46,565 nucleotides of DNA from RGIG426 sp045639905 (GCA_045639905.1 JAZUDZ010000013.1:1-46565); one strand, 5' to 3'. Positions 38,113 through 46,471 are shown, counted from the first letter of the stretch. Numbers and translations are program-made. Notes: generated by a model from the sequence alone, not told the origin.

Positions 38113-39096
38113 TTACTTCGTTGCACCGCAAGAACACTTGTATCCAACCAGGTCTTTGTGATGCACGGTTTCGGTGCATGGAATTTCTACCCATTCATCA
38201 CCGTATCCTTTGTCATGGCCAGCGAGTGCATGCTCTTTTTCGTGTGCTATTACTTGTTTGCTGGTATATTCATTTAAAGTAAAGTCAAATCCGCACGTTC
38301 TGCAAATCGTATGTACTTCTTCGACGAACGTAGTCACCTCTTCGTCCCATTCCTTGTACACGGGCGTCCACTTGTGGACATGCGCTGCTGTGGTTTTCGG
38401 TGTCACGGTTTCGCGTTTTGCCGTTGTTTTAGCCACAGGTTTCGCAGTGGTTTTTACAACCGGCTTCGCTGTGGTTTTAGCAACCTGTTTCGCGGTTGTC
38501 TTCACGGTCTGTTTCACGGAAGTTTTAGCCGTCTGTTTCACGGTCGTTTTGGCACTTGCTTTCACAGTGGTTTTAGCACTTGCTTTCGCAGTGGTTTTCG
38601 CAGCGTTTTTCTTTACCGTAGTCGTACCCGCTTGTTTTTTGGTGGTCACGACATAGGACTCATCGCCGCCGGTGTAGATAACGGAACCCTGTTCTGCGAG
38701 TTTTGCAGCCTCATCTTCGGCCACGATGCGAACCTTGCAATTCAAATCCACAACGCCGTCTTTCTCGGTGGTGAAGTGATATACGAGATCGTACTCACCG
38801 GTCTTGCCGTAATCAACTTTGCTGTCGTCCACGACCACAGCGATAACCTTGGTCTCATCATACGCCACGCCGATCATATAGTCGACATTCGCAGCGTTCT
38901 GAAGCACAAGTCGATCTCCGACTCCGGACACAACGTCCGTGAGCCGTGCATCGGATAGCGTGGTAGCCACCGTGGTGGTCGTAACCGCAATTTCGGAACT
39001 CTCAGACGTTTCGTTCTGATTAACTTCATTGCAGCCGGCAAAGGCCATAACGAGAAGTGCGATGCAAGCAATCATTGTAAACATTTTGATTTTCAT
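38113..39096 (-). CDS. Lipoprotein with Lys/Thr/Ala repeat stalk and Cys/His-rich C-terminus
   Basis: 327 aa. Lipoprotein signal with lipobox MAFAGC at residues about 17-22. Residues about 50-130 are a small beta-rich, Ig-like part (YMIGVAYDETKVIAVVVDDS, EYDLVYHFTTEKDGVVDLNC). Residues about 158-240 are a low-complexity stalk of near-tandem (K-x-T-x-K-T/A) units such as KTTAKASAK, KTTVKQTAK and KTTAKPVVK. The C-terminal 85 residues carry paired Cys/His (HTICRTCGFDF; YKCSCGATK; several HEKEH/HH), suggesting a zinc-ribbon-like fold. Ribosome binding site AGGAGGG precedes ATG 39096. The basic stalk could bind wall polymers; this is inference. Confidence 0.82.
   Translation of the reverse strand: MKIKMFTMIACIALLVMAFAGCNEVNQNETSESSEIAVTTTTVATTLSDARLTDVVSGVGDRLVLQNAANVDYMIGVAYDETKVIAVVVDDSKVDYGKTGEYDLVYHFTTEKDGVVDLNCKVRIVAEDEAAKLAEQGSVIYTGGDESYVVTTKKQAGTTTVKKNAAKTTAKASAKTTVKASAKTTVKQTAKTSVKQTVKTTAKQVAKTTAKPVVKTTAKPVAKTTAKRETVTPKTTAAHVHKWTPVYKEWDEEVTTFVEEVHTICRTCGFDFTLNEYTSKQVIAHEKEHALAGHDKGYGDEWVEIPCTETVHHKDLVGYKCSCGATK
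38440..38625 (-). repeat. Tandem Lys/Thr-rich coding repeats
   Basis: Units of about 15-24 bp (for example GTTTTAGC or GTTTTCAC with TTTCGC/TTTCAC on the plus strand) repeat through the lipoprotein stalk. Confidence 0.75.
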
Positions 39097-39184
39097 AATA
39101 AACCCTCCTGAGCTCTCGGCTCAAATATAAGTTGCATTTTTGGAAAGAAGTTCGAACATTTTGGTGTCCTTTTTGAATTTCTTC

Positions 39185-39206
39185 TTCTAACTATTATATG
39201 TTAGAA
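39185..39206 (-). promoter_or_regulatory. Operator-like palindrome over the -10 box of the lipoprotein gene
   Basis: TTCTAAC (39185-39191) and GTTAGAA (39200-39206) flank 8 nt that contain, on the minus strand, TATAAT (39193-39198). The -35 is weak, so a repressor or activator could act here. Confidence 0.5.
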
Positions 39207-39538
39207 TTTTGCCAAAAAAACATTTTTCTATACGAACTTTTTCTAAAATGCCCTTTTTCGCCCCAAAAATGCGTCTATTTCAAGGGTTTTACTATGTCTA
39301 GGCTTACTTTCGGGAAAAAACTAACCAAAACTAAACGGGTTATAATCTCTTCTTTTCTGTTTCTTTTCTGTTTCTATTTTTTTGGGTAAGGACAGACTCG
39401 GAATGTTCAAAAAATTAAAACACAAAATGAATCTTGAGGAAAGCAAAAATAAAATAAAAAAAAGAAAAAAGAAAGAAAATTAGCGACGCAGTTGCACTTT
39501 TGGACAAGTTTGGTATACTTTCGGACTAAACAATAAGA

Positions 39539-39580
39539 AAGACCAAGTAGAAAAAAAGGGGGGTATCTACTTGGTCTTTT
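39539..39580. terminator. Hairpin between aconitase and the AT-rich region
   Basis: AAGACCAAGTAGA / TCTACTTGGTCTT, a 13-bp perfect stem with an A/G-rich loop. The T run (TTTTT) follows on the plus strand; on the minus strand it is TTTCTT, still usable for aconitase transcripts. Confidence 0.75.
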
Positions 39581-39584
39581 TGAG

Positions 39585-41510
39585 TTATCCGTTTACGGTG
39601 TATAACAAACCACCGGCAAGAAGCATTTCAATTTGACGTTCGGAAAGAGCGGTATTTAAAGAATAACGTTCTTTCTTGGTAACGTTTTCAAGTTCAATCG
39701 CTGTACCGTTTTTCAAATTGTTGCGAATACCGGAAAGACGTAAGGTGTCTCCCTGGTCAATACGGTCATAGTCGGCACTGTTTGCGAAGGTCATGGGAAT
39801 AATACCGGCGTTGACCAGATTCGCCGCATGAATGCGCGCGAAGGATTTGGAAATAACAGCTTTGATTCCGAGATATAACGGGGCCAGTGCTGCATGCTCA
39901 CGGGAACTACCTTGTCCGTAGTTTTCTCCGCCGATAATGAAACCTTTTCCTGCGGCTTTGCAACGGGCCGGGAATGTCTCGTCACAACGAACGAAGCAAT
40001 GCTCGGAAATGGCCGGAATATTGGATCTGAGCGGTAGAATTTTTGCTCCGGCCGGCATAATATGGTCGGTTGTGATATTGTCACCGACTTTTAAAATAAC
40101 ATCAGCTTCAATATCTTCCGGCATGGGAACATTGCTCGGGAAAGGTTTGATATTGGGACCGCGAAGAATTTCAACGGAATCCATCTCTTCCACTGATGCA
40201 GGTTGTACAATCAGGTTGTCGTTGATGAGAAAAGCATCCGGTAAAGATACAACCGGCGCCTCTCCGCAGGTTCTCGGGTCTACTAAATAACCTTTGAGAG
40301 CAGAGGCGGCAGCAACTTCAGGGCTGACCAAATAAACTTGTGCATCGGCTGTGCCGCTGCGTCCTTCAAAGTTTCGGTTGAAGGTACGAAGGGAAACGCC
40401 TGCGGAGTTCGGAGATTGTCCGACACCGATGCAGGGGCCACAGGTGCACTCCAAAACGCGTGCTCCGGCGGCAATCATATCCGAGAGAGTCCCATCCTGA
40501 GCCATCATATTAAAGACTTGTTTAGAGCCGGGAGAAATGGTCAGACTGACAGCGGGATTAACTGTTTTCCCCTTGAGAATGGCAGCAACTTTGCGCATAT
40601 CCAAAAGGGAAGAGTTTGTGCATGAACCGATACAGCACTGGGAAATCGGCATACCGGCAAGCTCTTTAACCGGCTTGACGGCGTCCGGGGAATGAGGACA
40701 TGCAGCCAAGGGCTCCAAGTCAGAAAGATTGATGTCGATGATTTCATCATAAACCGCATCATCGTCAGCCGATAATTCTCTCCAGCTTTCCCCACGGCCT
40801 TGAGCTTCCATAAAGGATTTTGTTATTTCGTCGGAGGGGAAAATAGAGGTGGAGGCTCCAAGCTCGGCACCCATATTGGTAATGGTGGCACGTTCCGGAA
40901 CACTGAGGGTTTTAACGCCGGGGCCACCGTATTCTATAATCTTACCGACGCCGCCTTTGACGGACATGCGGCGGAGAACTTCCAAAATAACATCTTTGGC
41001 GGCAACCCAGGCCGGAAGAGAACCGGTCAAATTAATCCGCACCATACGAGGCATTGTAATATAGTAAGCGCCACCGCCCATGGCAACAGCAACATCAAGG
41101 CCGCCGGCTCCGAAAGCCAGCATTCCGATGCCACCGGCTGTCGGTGTGTGGCTGTCTGAACCAATTAGGGTTTTCCCCGGAATACCAAAACGTTCCAGGT
41201 GGACCTGGTGGCAGATACCGTTACCGGGCCGTGAAAAACGCAATCCGTGTTTTTTGCAAATGCTTTGAATAAAACGATGGTCATCGGCATTCTCAAAACC
41301 GGTTTGCAGGGTGTTATGGTCAATGTATGCGACCGATAATTCCGTTTTTACCCGCGGGATTCCCATAGCCTCAAATTCCAGGTAAGCCATGGTTCCGGTT
41401 GCATCCTGTGTTAAAGTCTGATCAATACGCAGTCCGATTTCATTTCCGACAACCATTTCGCCGGAAAGCAAGTGAGACTGAATGCATTTCTGAGCAATTG
41501 TCATTCCCAT
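39585..41510 (-). CDS. Aconitate hydratase
   Basis: 641 aa. [4Fe-4S] enzyme that converts citrate to isocitrate; here probably for glutamate synthesis in an anaerobe. It is the short monomeric type found in Clostridia. Seen: QTLTQDATGTMAYLEFEA, YIDHNTLQ, GSDSHTPTAGGIGMLAFGAG with GLDVAVAMGG, three cluster Cys residues (CCIGSCTNSS and CTCGPCIG), and the swivel domain with DNITTDHIMPAGAKI, ENYGQGSSREHAALAP, and F-A-R-I-H-A-A-N-L-V-N. Ribosome binding site GAGGTGA. A consensus promoter precedes it. A related family, 3-isopropylmalate dehydratase, is split into two subunits, which is not the case here. Confidence 0.95.
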   Translation of the reverse strand: MGMTIAQKCIQSHLLSGEMVVGNEIGLRIDQTLTQDATGTMAYLEFEAMGIPRVKTELSVAYIDHNTLQTGFENADDHRFIQSICKKHGLRFSRPGNGICHQVHLERFGIPGKTLIGSDSHTPTAGGIGMLAFGAGGLDVAVAMGGGAYYITMPRMVRINLTGSLPAWVAAKDVILEVLRRMSVKGGVGKIIEYGGPGVKTLSVPERATITNMGAELGASTSIFPSDEITKSFMEAQGRGESWRELSADDDAVYDEIIDINLSDLEPLAACPHSPDAVKPVKELAGMPISQCCIGSCTNSSLLDMRKVAAILKGKTVNPAVSLTISPGSKQVFNMMAQDGTLSDMIAAGARVLECTCGPCIGVGQSPNSAGVSLRTFNRNFEGRSGTADAQVYLVSPEVAAASALKGYLVDPRTCGEAPVVSLPDAFLINDNLIVQPASVEEMDSVEILRGPNIKPFPSNVPMPEDIEADVILKVGDNITTDHIMPAGAKILPLRSNIPAISEHCFVRCDETFPARCKAAGKGFIIGGENYGQGSSREHAALAPLYLGIKAVISKSFARIHAANLVNAGIIPMTFANSADYDRIDQGDTLRLSGIRNNLKNGTAIELENVTKKERYSLNTALSERQIEMLLAGGLLYTVNG

Positions 41511-41545
41511 AATTGCGTCACCTCAAAAGTCAAAATTTCTTGTAA

Positions 41546-41575
41546 ATTATACAGTCTTCGCCCCTTGTATGTCAA
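41546..41575 (-). promoter_or_regulatory. Promoter of aconitase
   Basis: On the minus strand: TTGACA (41570-41575), 18-nt spacer, TATAAT (41546-41551). Confidence 0.88.
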
Positions 41576-41593
41576 GAAATCCGAAGGCTTTTC

Positions 41594-41630
41594 AAAAAAA
41601 TTACGGCACCCGAATCGGATGCCGTAATAT
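41594..41630 (-). terminator. Terminator of the secD-secF operon
   Basis: On the minus strand ATTACGGCATC / GGTGCCGTAAT forms the stem (one G-T pair), followed by seven Ts. It lies between secF and aconitase. Confidence 0.9.
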
Positions 41631-41634
41631 AGAG

Positions 41635-42606
41635 TTATTTCTTTTTGCTGGCTTTTTCTTTCTCTGCTTTTTTGGCTTCTCTGCCGCTAACCCAAAGGGT
41701 CCAGGTCGGGATGCACAAGAAAGTGGAAGAGTAGAAACCGGCACACACACCGATCATCATCGGAATGGCAAAGGAAGTAATGGATTCCAAACCGGAAATG
41801 AAGGCGACGACTGCAACGGTACCGATGGCCACAAAGGTGGTCAGGAAAGCGTTGAAGTTACGCGTGAAGGTGTCGTTCATGGATTTGTCGGCAATTTCAG
41901 CAAGAGATGCTTTGGGCATTGTACGACGGTTATCACGAACACGGTCATACACAACGATGGTACCGTTCAAGGAATAACCGAGGATTGTCAAAACAACCGC
42001 AACGAAGTTATCGTTCAGGGAAATGCCGAAAATGACAAATGCAAAGTAGGCAATGCACAAGTCGTGGATTAAAGCAAAGACAGCGGCAACGGCAGCTGTC
42101 CATCCGCCGATTTTACGGAAACGAAGTCCGACATAAATCAAAAGGAAGATGGCGGCAAGTACGACAGTGACGAGGCACTTGATGAAGAATAATTTACCGA
42201 TTGTCGGCTGGATAGCGTTCGTGCTGTCCTGCGCGACTTTGAAGTCGGCAAAGTTCTTGGCCATACCGTCATTGAGTTTGGTAACGTCACCGGTGGAAAG
42301 AACGGACGTGGTATATATGTTGATCAGCTTATATGCCTCGCCGGTTCCCGGGTTGGTGGCTTCCGACAACTGAACGTCCAAAGCTTTGTAGTTGAAATCT
42401 TTGACATAGTCAATAACGGCTTCAGCGGTTAAATCGCCTTCGTAAGAATAACGTACCAAGGTGCCACCCTTAAAAGCAATATCCAAAGAGGTTCCGAGAA
42501 TAATGTTGAGAACAATGCAAATCACAAAAATGGCGGCGGTAAAAATCCAGAATTTCTTCAGGTTTGCCATATAGGCAAATTCGCCTTTAAACAATTTCTT
42601 AATCAT
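41635..42606 (-). CDS. secF: Protein translocase subunit SecF
   Basis: 323 aa. Membrane partner of SecD that uses proton motive force to pull proteins out of the Sec channel. Seen: N-terminal helix FWIFTAAIFVICIVLNIIL, D-I-x-F-K-G-G-T in LDIAFKGGTLVRY, and five further C-terminal helices with the SecF signature ALIHDLCIAYFAFV, LNDNFVAVVLTILGYSLNGT-VVYDRVRDNRR (SecF-type N-D-T-I-V-V/I-F/Y-D-R-I/V-R-E/D-N), and MNDTFTRNFNAFLTTFVAIG. The end is basic (KKAEKEKASKKK). It overlaps secD by 8 nt. With many secreted dockerin and surface proteins encoded nearby, this export step is of clear use. Confidence 0.95.
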   Translation of the reverse strand: MIKKLFKGEFAYMANLKKFWIFTAAIFVICIVLNIILGTSLDIAFKGGTLVRYSYEGDLTAEAVIDYVKDFNYKALDVQLSEATNPGTGEAYKLINIYTTSVLSTGDVTKLNDGMAKNFADFKVAQDSTNAIQPTIGKLFFIKCLVTVVLAAIFLLIYVGLRFRKIGGWTAAVAAVFALIHDLCIAYFAFVIFGISLNDNFVAVVLTILGYSLNGTIVVYDRVRDNRRTMPKASLAEIADKSMNDTFTRNFNAFLTTFVAIGTVAVVAFISGLESITSFAIPMMIGVCAGFYSSTFLCIPTWTLWVSGREAKKAEKEKASKKK

Positions 42607-44014
42607 GATTTTTACCTCCTATAAACCAAGGTTTGCGGAAGCATTTGAATCTGGAAATGGAGGAAAGCATCTTTCTGGATGCAAACACACCAAAGATAAA
42701 GTTACAAATGATACCGACAAGGAGTGTGTAACCAAAGGAATACACAGTACCGGTAGTGGCTGTCGGGAACATAAACAGGAACGGATACAGCAACTTGGAG
42801 AAGATGCCGGACGGCGGGCCAAACACGCCCATCAAAACGACAGCAACAATCATTGTGGTAATGTTTCCGTCGAAAATGGCGGAGAAGGAATGCTTGCTAC
42901 CGGCGCTGATAGAACCGTCGATGGTTTTTCCGAGTTTGACTTCATCGCGAATACGCTCAGCGGTAATGACGTTGGCATCAATGCCCATACCGATGGACAA
43001 GATGATACCGGCAATACCGGGCAGTGTCAGGGTGAACCCGTTGATGAAAGTAAAGAAACCGGAAATGGCGGCCAAGGTCAAACCAATCTGTCCGAGAAGA
43101 GCAATGTCGGCGACAAAGCCGGGCAAGCGATAATACAGGATCATGTAGATGGCAATCAAAATATAAGCGATAATGCCGGCCAAAACCATTGCCTGGAGAG
43201 CGGAATTACCCAGTGTCGGGGAAACGCTACCATAGCTGGCAATATCAATGTCGAAGTCCAAAGCACCGGCATTAATCAGGTTGGCCAAATCCTGCGCGCT
43301 GTCAAGAGTGAAGCCACCGGAGATGGAAGCTTTACCATTACCGATAACGGAGTTGACAGTCGGGTCGGAAATCTTATCATGGTCGAGCCAAATGGAAATA
43401 GTGCCTTTATTGGCATACTGCTTTTCCGTGGCTTCGGCAAATGCTTTTGTGCCGGAGTCTTTCAACGTTAAGGAAATCTGATATTCATTATCCTCTGTGT
43501 TGAAGAACACCTCAGCATTGTCGACATCGGCACCGGTCAAAACCAAATCGCCGGTCGGCTCTTCATAAACAGTACCGTCAGCATCGGTTTTTTGTTCGGT
43601 TTCACTGCCAATATGGAATTCCAAACGGGCAGTTTTTCCGATTTCTTCCAAAGCAGTTTGCGGGTTGAAATCTTTTTCGTCATTTTTCCACGGGAAACGC
43701 ACGATAACGGATTGGTTATCGGTATCGGCATAGACTTCGTAGTCAGTAATGCCTTGTCCCACTAAACGAAGTTCAATAATGTCCTTGACACTCTGAATCT
43801 GGTCGTCAGTGATGTCGCCCACACCTTCTGCGGGCTTGAATGTTGCATCCACACCGCCTCGGATATCAATACCGAAACGAATGTCTTTTGCGCCCTTGAT
43901 CACTGTATCCTTACGGTCGCCGTAGGATTTATAAATTCCGAAGCAGGAAGTATAAACCAAAGCGGCAATCAGGATGACAATGATGAAGAAAACAATTTTT
44001 GGGGTTCGCTTCAT
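42599..44014 (-). CDS. secD: Protein translocase subunit SecD
   Basis: 471 aa. Seen: N-terminal helix VFFIIVILIAALVYTSCFG, D-I-R-G-G-V in RFGIDIRGGVDATFKPAEG, the long extracytoplasmic P1 region (VKDIIELRLVGQGITDYEVY, LEFHIGSET, TGADVDNAEVFFNTEDNEYQ), and five C-terminal helices with IILSIGMGIDANVITAERIR, the conserved SecD motif G-x-x-x-D-A-N-V-I/L-x-x-E-R-I-R/K, and IDGSISAGSKHSFSAIFDGN. ATG 44014 has GGAGGC upstream. Its promoter and a palindrome in the leader are visible. Separate secD and secF genes are present, rather than a fused form. Confidence 0.95.
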   Translation of the reverse strand: MKRTPKIVFFIIVILIAALVYTSCFGIYKSYGDRKDTVIKGAKDIRFGIDIRGGVDATFKPAEGVGDITDDQIQSVKDIIELRLVGQGITDYEVYADTDNQSVIVRFPWKNDEKDFNPQTALEEIGKTARLEFHIGSETEQKTDADGTVYEEPTGDLVLTGADVDNAEVFFNTEDNEYQISLTLKDSGTKAFAEATEKQYANKGTISIWLDHDKISDPTVNSVIGNGKASISGGFTLDSAQDLANLINAGALDFDIDIASYGSVSPTLGNSALQAMVLAGIIAYILIAIYMILYYRLPGFVADIALLGQIGLTLAAISGFFTFINGFTLTLPGIAGIILSIGMGIDANVITAERIRDEVKLGKTIDGSISAGSKHSFSAIFDGNITTMIVAVVLMGVFGPPSGIFSKLLYPFLFMFPTATTGTVYSFGYTLLVGIICNFIFGVFASRKMLSSISRFKCFRKPWFIGGKNHD

Positions 44015-44040
44015 CGGAAAGCCTCCTAAACTCTATTGTT

Positions 44041-44056
44041 GCTGTGAAATCACAGC
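44041..44056 (-). promoter_or_regulatory. Palindrome in the secD leader
   Basis: GCTGTG-AAAT-CACAGC, near the expected transcription start and before the ribosome binding site. It could be an operator or a small 5' stabilising hairpin. Confidence 0.45.
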
Positions 44057-44068
44057 GCATTTTCTAGT

Positions 44069-44097
44069 ATTATAATAAAGATATAAAGAAAAGTCAA
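44069..44097 (-). promoter_or_regulatory. Promoter of secD-secF
   Basis: On the minus strand: TTGACT (44092-44097), 17-nt spacer, TATAAT (44069-44074). Confidence 0.87.
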
Positions 44098-44121
44098 CGA
44101 AAAACACCCACATAGCATAAT

Positions 44122-44152
44122 AAAAAAGCCGAACAAATTGTTCGGCTTTTTG
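44122..44152 (-). terminator. Terminator of the aminotransferase gene
   Basis: AAAAAGCCGAAC / GTTCGGCTTTTT stem, symmetrical, so active in both directions; it lies just after the aminotransferase stop. Confidence 0.9.
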
Positions 44153-44153
44153 C

Positions 44154-45434
44154 TTACTCGGATAATGTTTTTTCGATGGCGGCAAGTTCTGCACAAATAC
44201 AGAATAATTTTGCGGAGATTTCCAGCTCATTAAGCGGCGGATAAGAGGGAGCAAGTCGCAAATTGGAATCGTCCGGATCATTTTTATAGGGGAAGGTTGC
44301 ACCTGCACCGGTGATGGAAACTCCGGCGTTTTTGAGCAGCTCAACCGTGCGTTTGGCGCAGCCGGGAAGCAAGTTGACACTGATAAAATAGCCGCCTTGA
44401 GGTTTGTTCCAGGTTGCAATATTTTTACCGTCTAATTCTTCGTGTAAAATGCTGTCAACCAGTTCGAACTTCGGCCGTAAGACGTTCCCGCGTTTGACCA
44501 TTTGATCGCGAACGCCCTCAATGTCTTTGAAATAGCGGGCGTGACGAAGCATATTGATTTTATCGAATCCGATTGTTTGGACGGTCATTCGTTTTTTGAT
44601 ATCTTCAATGTTTTTCGGAGAGGCCGCCAAGCAGGCGATACCGGCACCCGGAAAACTGATTTTTGAAGTGGATGTAAATGTGACAACTAAATCTTCATTG
44701 CCGTATTTTTGTGCTTCTTTGAAGATGTTTAACAGTTTTGCCGGATTGTCTTCATATAAATGGTGTACGCAGTATGCGTTGTCCCAAATGATTCGGAAAT
44801 CATTTGCCGCCGGTTTTAAAGCGGCAAAGCGTTTGACGGTTTCGTCGGAATAGGTGATGCCGGAAGGATTAGAGTACATGGGTACGCACCAAATACCTTT
44901 GACGGACGCATCTTGGACCAGTTTCTCAATCAAATCCATATCCGGTCCATCGTTGCTCATGGGGATGGAAATCATTTCAATACCGAAATATTCCGTGATG
45001 GCAAAATGTCGGTCGTACCCCGGCACCGGACACAAGAACTTAACATGTTCCTGACGGCTCCACGGCGTGTTTCCGCAAATACCCTTGGCATAGGCGGTAC
45101 AAATGTAGTCGAACATCAAGTTCAAACTGGAGTTGCCACCGATGATAATATTATCGGCCGGAACATCCAAAATTTGAGCAAACAAGGCCTTCGCTTCCGG
45201 AATGCCGGTGAGAAGTCCGTAGTTTCTGGTGTCGTCACCGTCACAGGTGTCAAAGTTATCTGCCGGAGTGAGACAGGTTAACATATCTTCTGACAGGCAG
45301 ATCAAATCCGGTCCCGGCTTTCCTCGCGCCATATTAAGAGACAGGTGCATGTCACAGTAAGATTGATAAGCCTGTTCTAGTTCTGTTTTTCTAAGAGAAA
45401 TTTGTTCGTTGGGCAGATTTTGAATACAGGGCAT
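44154..45434 (-). CDS. PLP-dependent aminotransferase, aspartate aminotransferase (PF12897-type)
   Basis: 426 aa. Fold type I aminotransferase. Seen: LSLNMARGKPGPD near the N-terminus, DDTRNYGLLTGIPEAKALFA, NIIIGGNSSLNLMFDYICTA, LCPVPGYDRHF, VPMYSNPSGITYSDE, IIWDNAYCVHHL, and the PLP lysine in VVTFTSTSKISFPGAGIAC (S-T-S-K). The NSS and the longer middle part resemble the family called Asp_aminotransf (PF12897) in Clostridia. The start is the ATG at 45434 (MPCIQNLPNE), since AAGGAG lies 8 nt before; the longer upstream frame lacks this. No N-terminal GntR domain is present. Substrates (Asp/2-oxoglutarate) are inferred from the family. Confidence 0.9.
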   Translation of the reverse strand: MPCIQNLPNEQISLRKTELEQAYQSYCDMHLSLNMARGKPGPDLICLSEDMLTCLTPADNFDTCDGDDTRNYGLLTGIPEAKALFAQILDVPADNIIIGGNSSLNLMFDYICTAYAKGICGNTPWSRQEHVKFLCPVPGYDRHFAITEYFGIEMISIPMSNDGPDMDLIEKLVQDASVKGIWCVPMYSNPSGITYSDETVKRFAALKPAANDFRIIWDNAYCVHHLYEDNPAKLLNIFKEAQKYGNEDLVVTFTSTSKISFPGAGIACLAASPKNIEDIKKRMTVQTIGFDKINMLRHARYFKDIEGVRDQMVKRGNVLRPKFELVDSILHEELDGKNIATWNKPQGGYFISVNLLPGCAKRTVELLKNAGVSITGAGATFPYKNDPDDSNLRLAPSYPPLNELEISAKLFCICAELAAIEKTLSE

Positions 45435-45523
45435 ATTACATACTCCTTTCTTTTGCATCTTTTCGTAATATTTTATACTGTATTTGTTGTAAATGTTATT
45501 GCAAAAAAAGCCTATTTTTTTGC

Positions 45524-45551
45524 TTGCTTTTGAAACGGGGGGGACTATAAT
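45524..45551 (+). promoter_or_regulatory. Promoter of the small dockerin protein
   Basis: TTGCTT (45524-45529), 16-nt spacer, TATAAT (45546-45551). The region 45435-45591 is a divergent intergenic region; for the minus strand only a weak TATAAA is visible. Confidence 0.75.
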
Positions 45552-45591
45552 GAGTGTGAACAAGTCGTATTAAAACGAAGGAGATGTTTCT

Positions 45592-46239
45592 ATGAAACTT
45601 TTGTACAAGCTATGTGTTGTTATTACGGCAGTTCTTTTAACGTTATGTTGTACGCTAGCGGTGTCTGGAAAGAGATTGGATCCTGCACGTGAAAACGGTA
45701 TTGCCGAGAAAGCCGGATATAATCTTGATGAGATGGAGACCAGTATTGAAATTCTTGAAAATGGTGATGAGAAAGTTTGGTATATTGACAAGTCAAAGGG
45801 CGTAGAGTGGTGGATGGAAACCGTTGCTCACCGTACACCTGAAGACTCTGATTATGAGGAGATCCGTTCATATTGGTTCGATATTAATGACTACGTCTAT
45901 CCGAGAATAGAGGTTTTTGATAGGGAATCCAGTATTGATGGAATTCTAATAGAACGGTTGGCGTCGCCAGAAGGGGGAGATTACAAAGAATATCCGGTTG
46001 GTGATGCGGATATGAGTCATTCTGTTGATTTGGCGGACGTTCTTCTTTTGCGCAAAATTCTTGCGGGGATAGAGACCCTGGCTCCGGTCCCGACAGCAGA
46101 TGCCAATCGTGATGGATTCTACAATATGAAAGACGTGCTTCTCATCAGAAAGGGTGTAGCCGGTATGGTGACATTAGAGGGCACTATCGAAACAAAGGTG
46201 ATTTATAGTCAGATGGGATGGAAATGGCCATTTGACTAA
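45592..46239 (+). CDS. Small secreted dockerin protein
   Basis: 215 aa. N-terminal signal sequence (MKLLYKLCVVITAVLLTLCC, cleavage probably after LAVSG). Residues about 27-130 are acidic and unrelated to any family I recognise (METSIEILENGDEKVWYIDK, WWMETVAHRTPEDSDYEEIR). Residues about 135-190 are a type I dockerin: GDADMSHSVDLADVLLLRKI and DANRDGFYNMKDVLLIRKGV. In contrast to the other dockerins, the first loop reads DADMSHSVD, lacking one Gly/Asp, and a 22-residue tail follows (TLEGTIETKVIYSQMGWKWPFD). Start ATG 45592 has GAAGGAG upstream. It may be a small ligand or adaptor on the same scaffold as the others. Confidence 0.82.
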   Translation: MKLLYKLCVVITAVLLTLCCTLAVSGKRLDPARENGIAEKAGYNLDEMETSIEILENGDEKVWYIDKSKGVEWWMETVAHRTPEDSDYEEIRSYWFDINDYVYPRIEVFDRESSIDGILIERLASPEGGDYKEYPVGDADMSHSVDLADVLLLRKILAGIETLAPVPTADANRDGFYNMKDVLLIRKGVAGMVTLEGTIETKVIYSQMGWKWPFD

Positions 46240-46248
46240 ATGATATTC

Positions 46249-46282
46249 GGCAGTCGTTAGTAAACGACTGCCTTTTCTTTGC
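46249..46282 (+). terminator. Terminator of the small dockerin gene
   Basis: Perfect 10-bp stem GGCAGTCGTT / AACGACTGCC with AGTA loop, then TTTTCTTT. Confidence 0.92.
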
Positions 46283-46320
46283 AAAAAAAGACCTGCAACA
46301 AAAATGTTGCAGGTCTTTTG
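46283..46320 (-). terminator. Terminator of the 5S rRNA gene
   Basis: AAAGACCTGCAACA / TGTTGCAGGTCTTT stem; the T run follows on the minus strand (seven A on the plus strand before it), so it ends 5S transcription. Confidence 0.92.
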
Positions 46321-46322
46321 TG

Positions 46323-46436
<114 letters not shown>

Positions 46437-46471
46437 CTATATCTGCTCCTCCGTTTGGGGGAACATTTGGG

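Larger units (their letters stand above)
39097..39584. other. AT-rich intergenic region of 488 bases
   Basis: No gene seen. It holds, from left: the minus-strand ribosome binding site and leader of the lipoprotein gene; an inverted repeat over its -10 box (39185-39206); runs of A and T between about 39215 and 39480 with TATAAT-like boxes; and the hairpin at 39539-39580. An ATG-started frame of 27 codons at 39403 is only an A-run and is not called. Confidence 0.7.

Noticed and set aside
38440..38625. Possible CRISPR-like direct repeats
   Set aside because: The short repeats are in frame in a lipoprotein gene and encode a Lys/Thr stalk; the spacing units are variations of the same sequence, not unique spacers.
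39403..39483. 27-codon Lys-rich ORF
   Set aside because: Made of A runs, no ribosome binding site, no conservation evidence.
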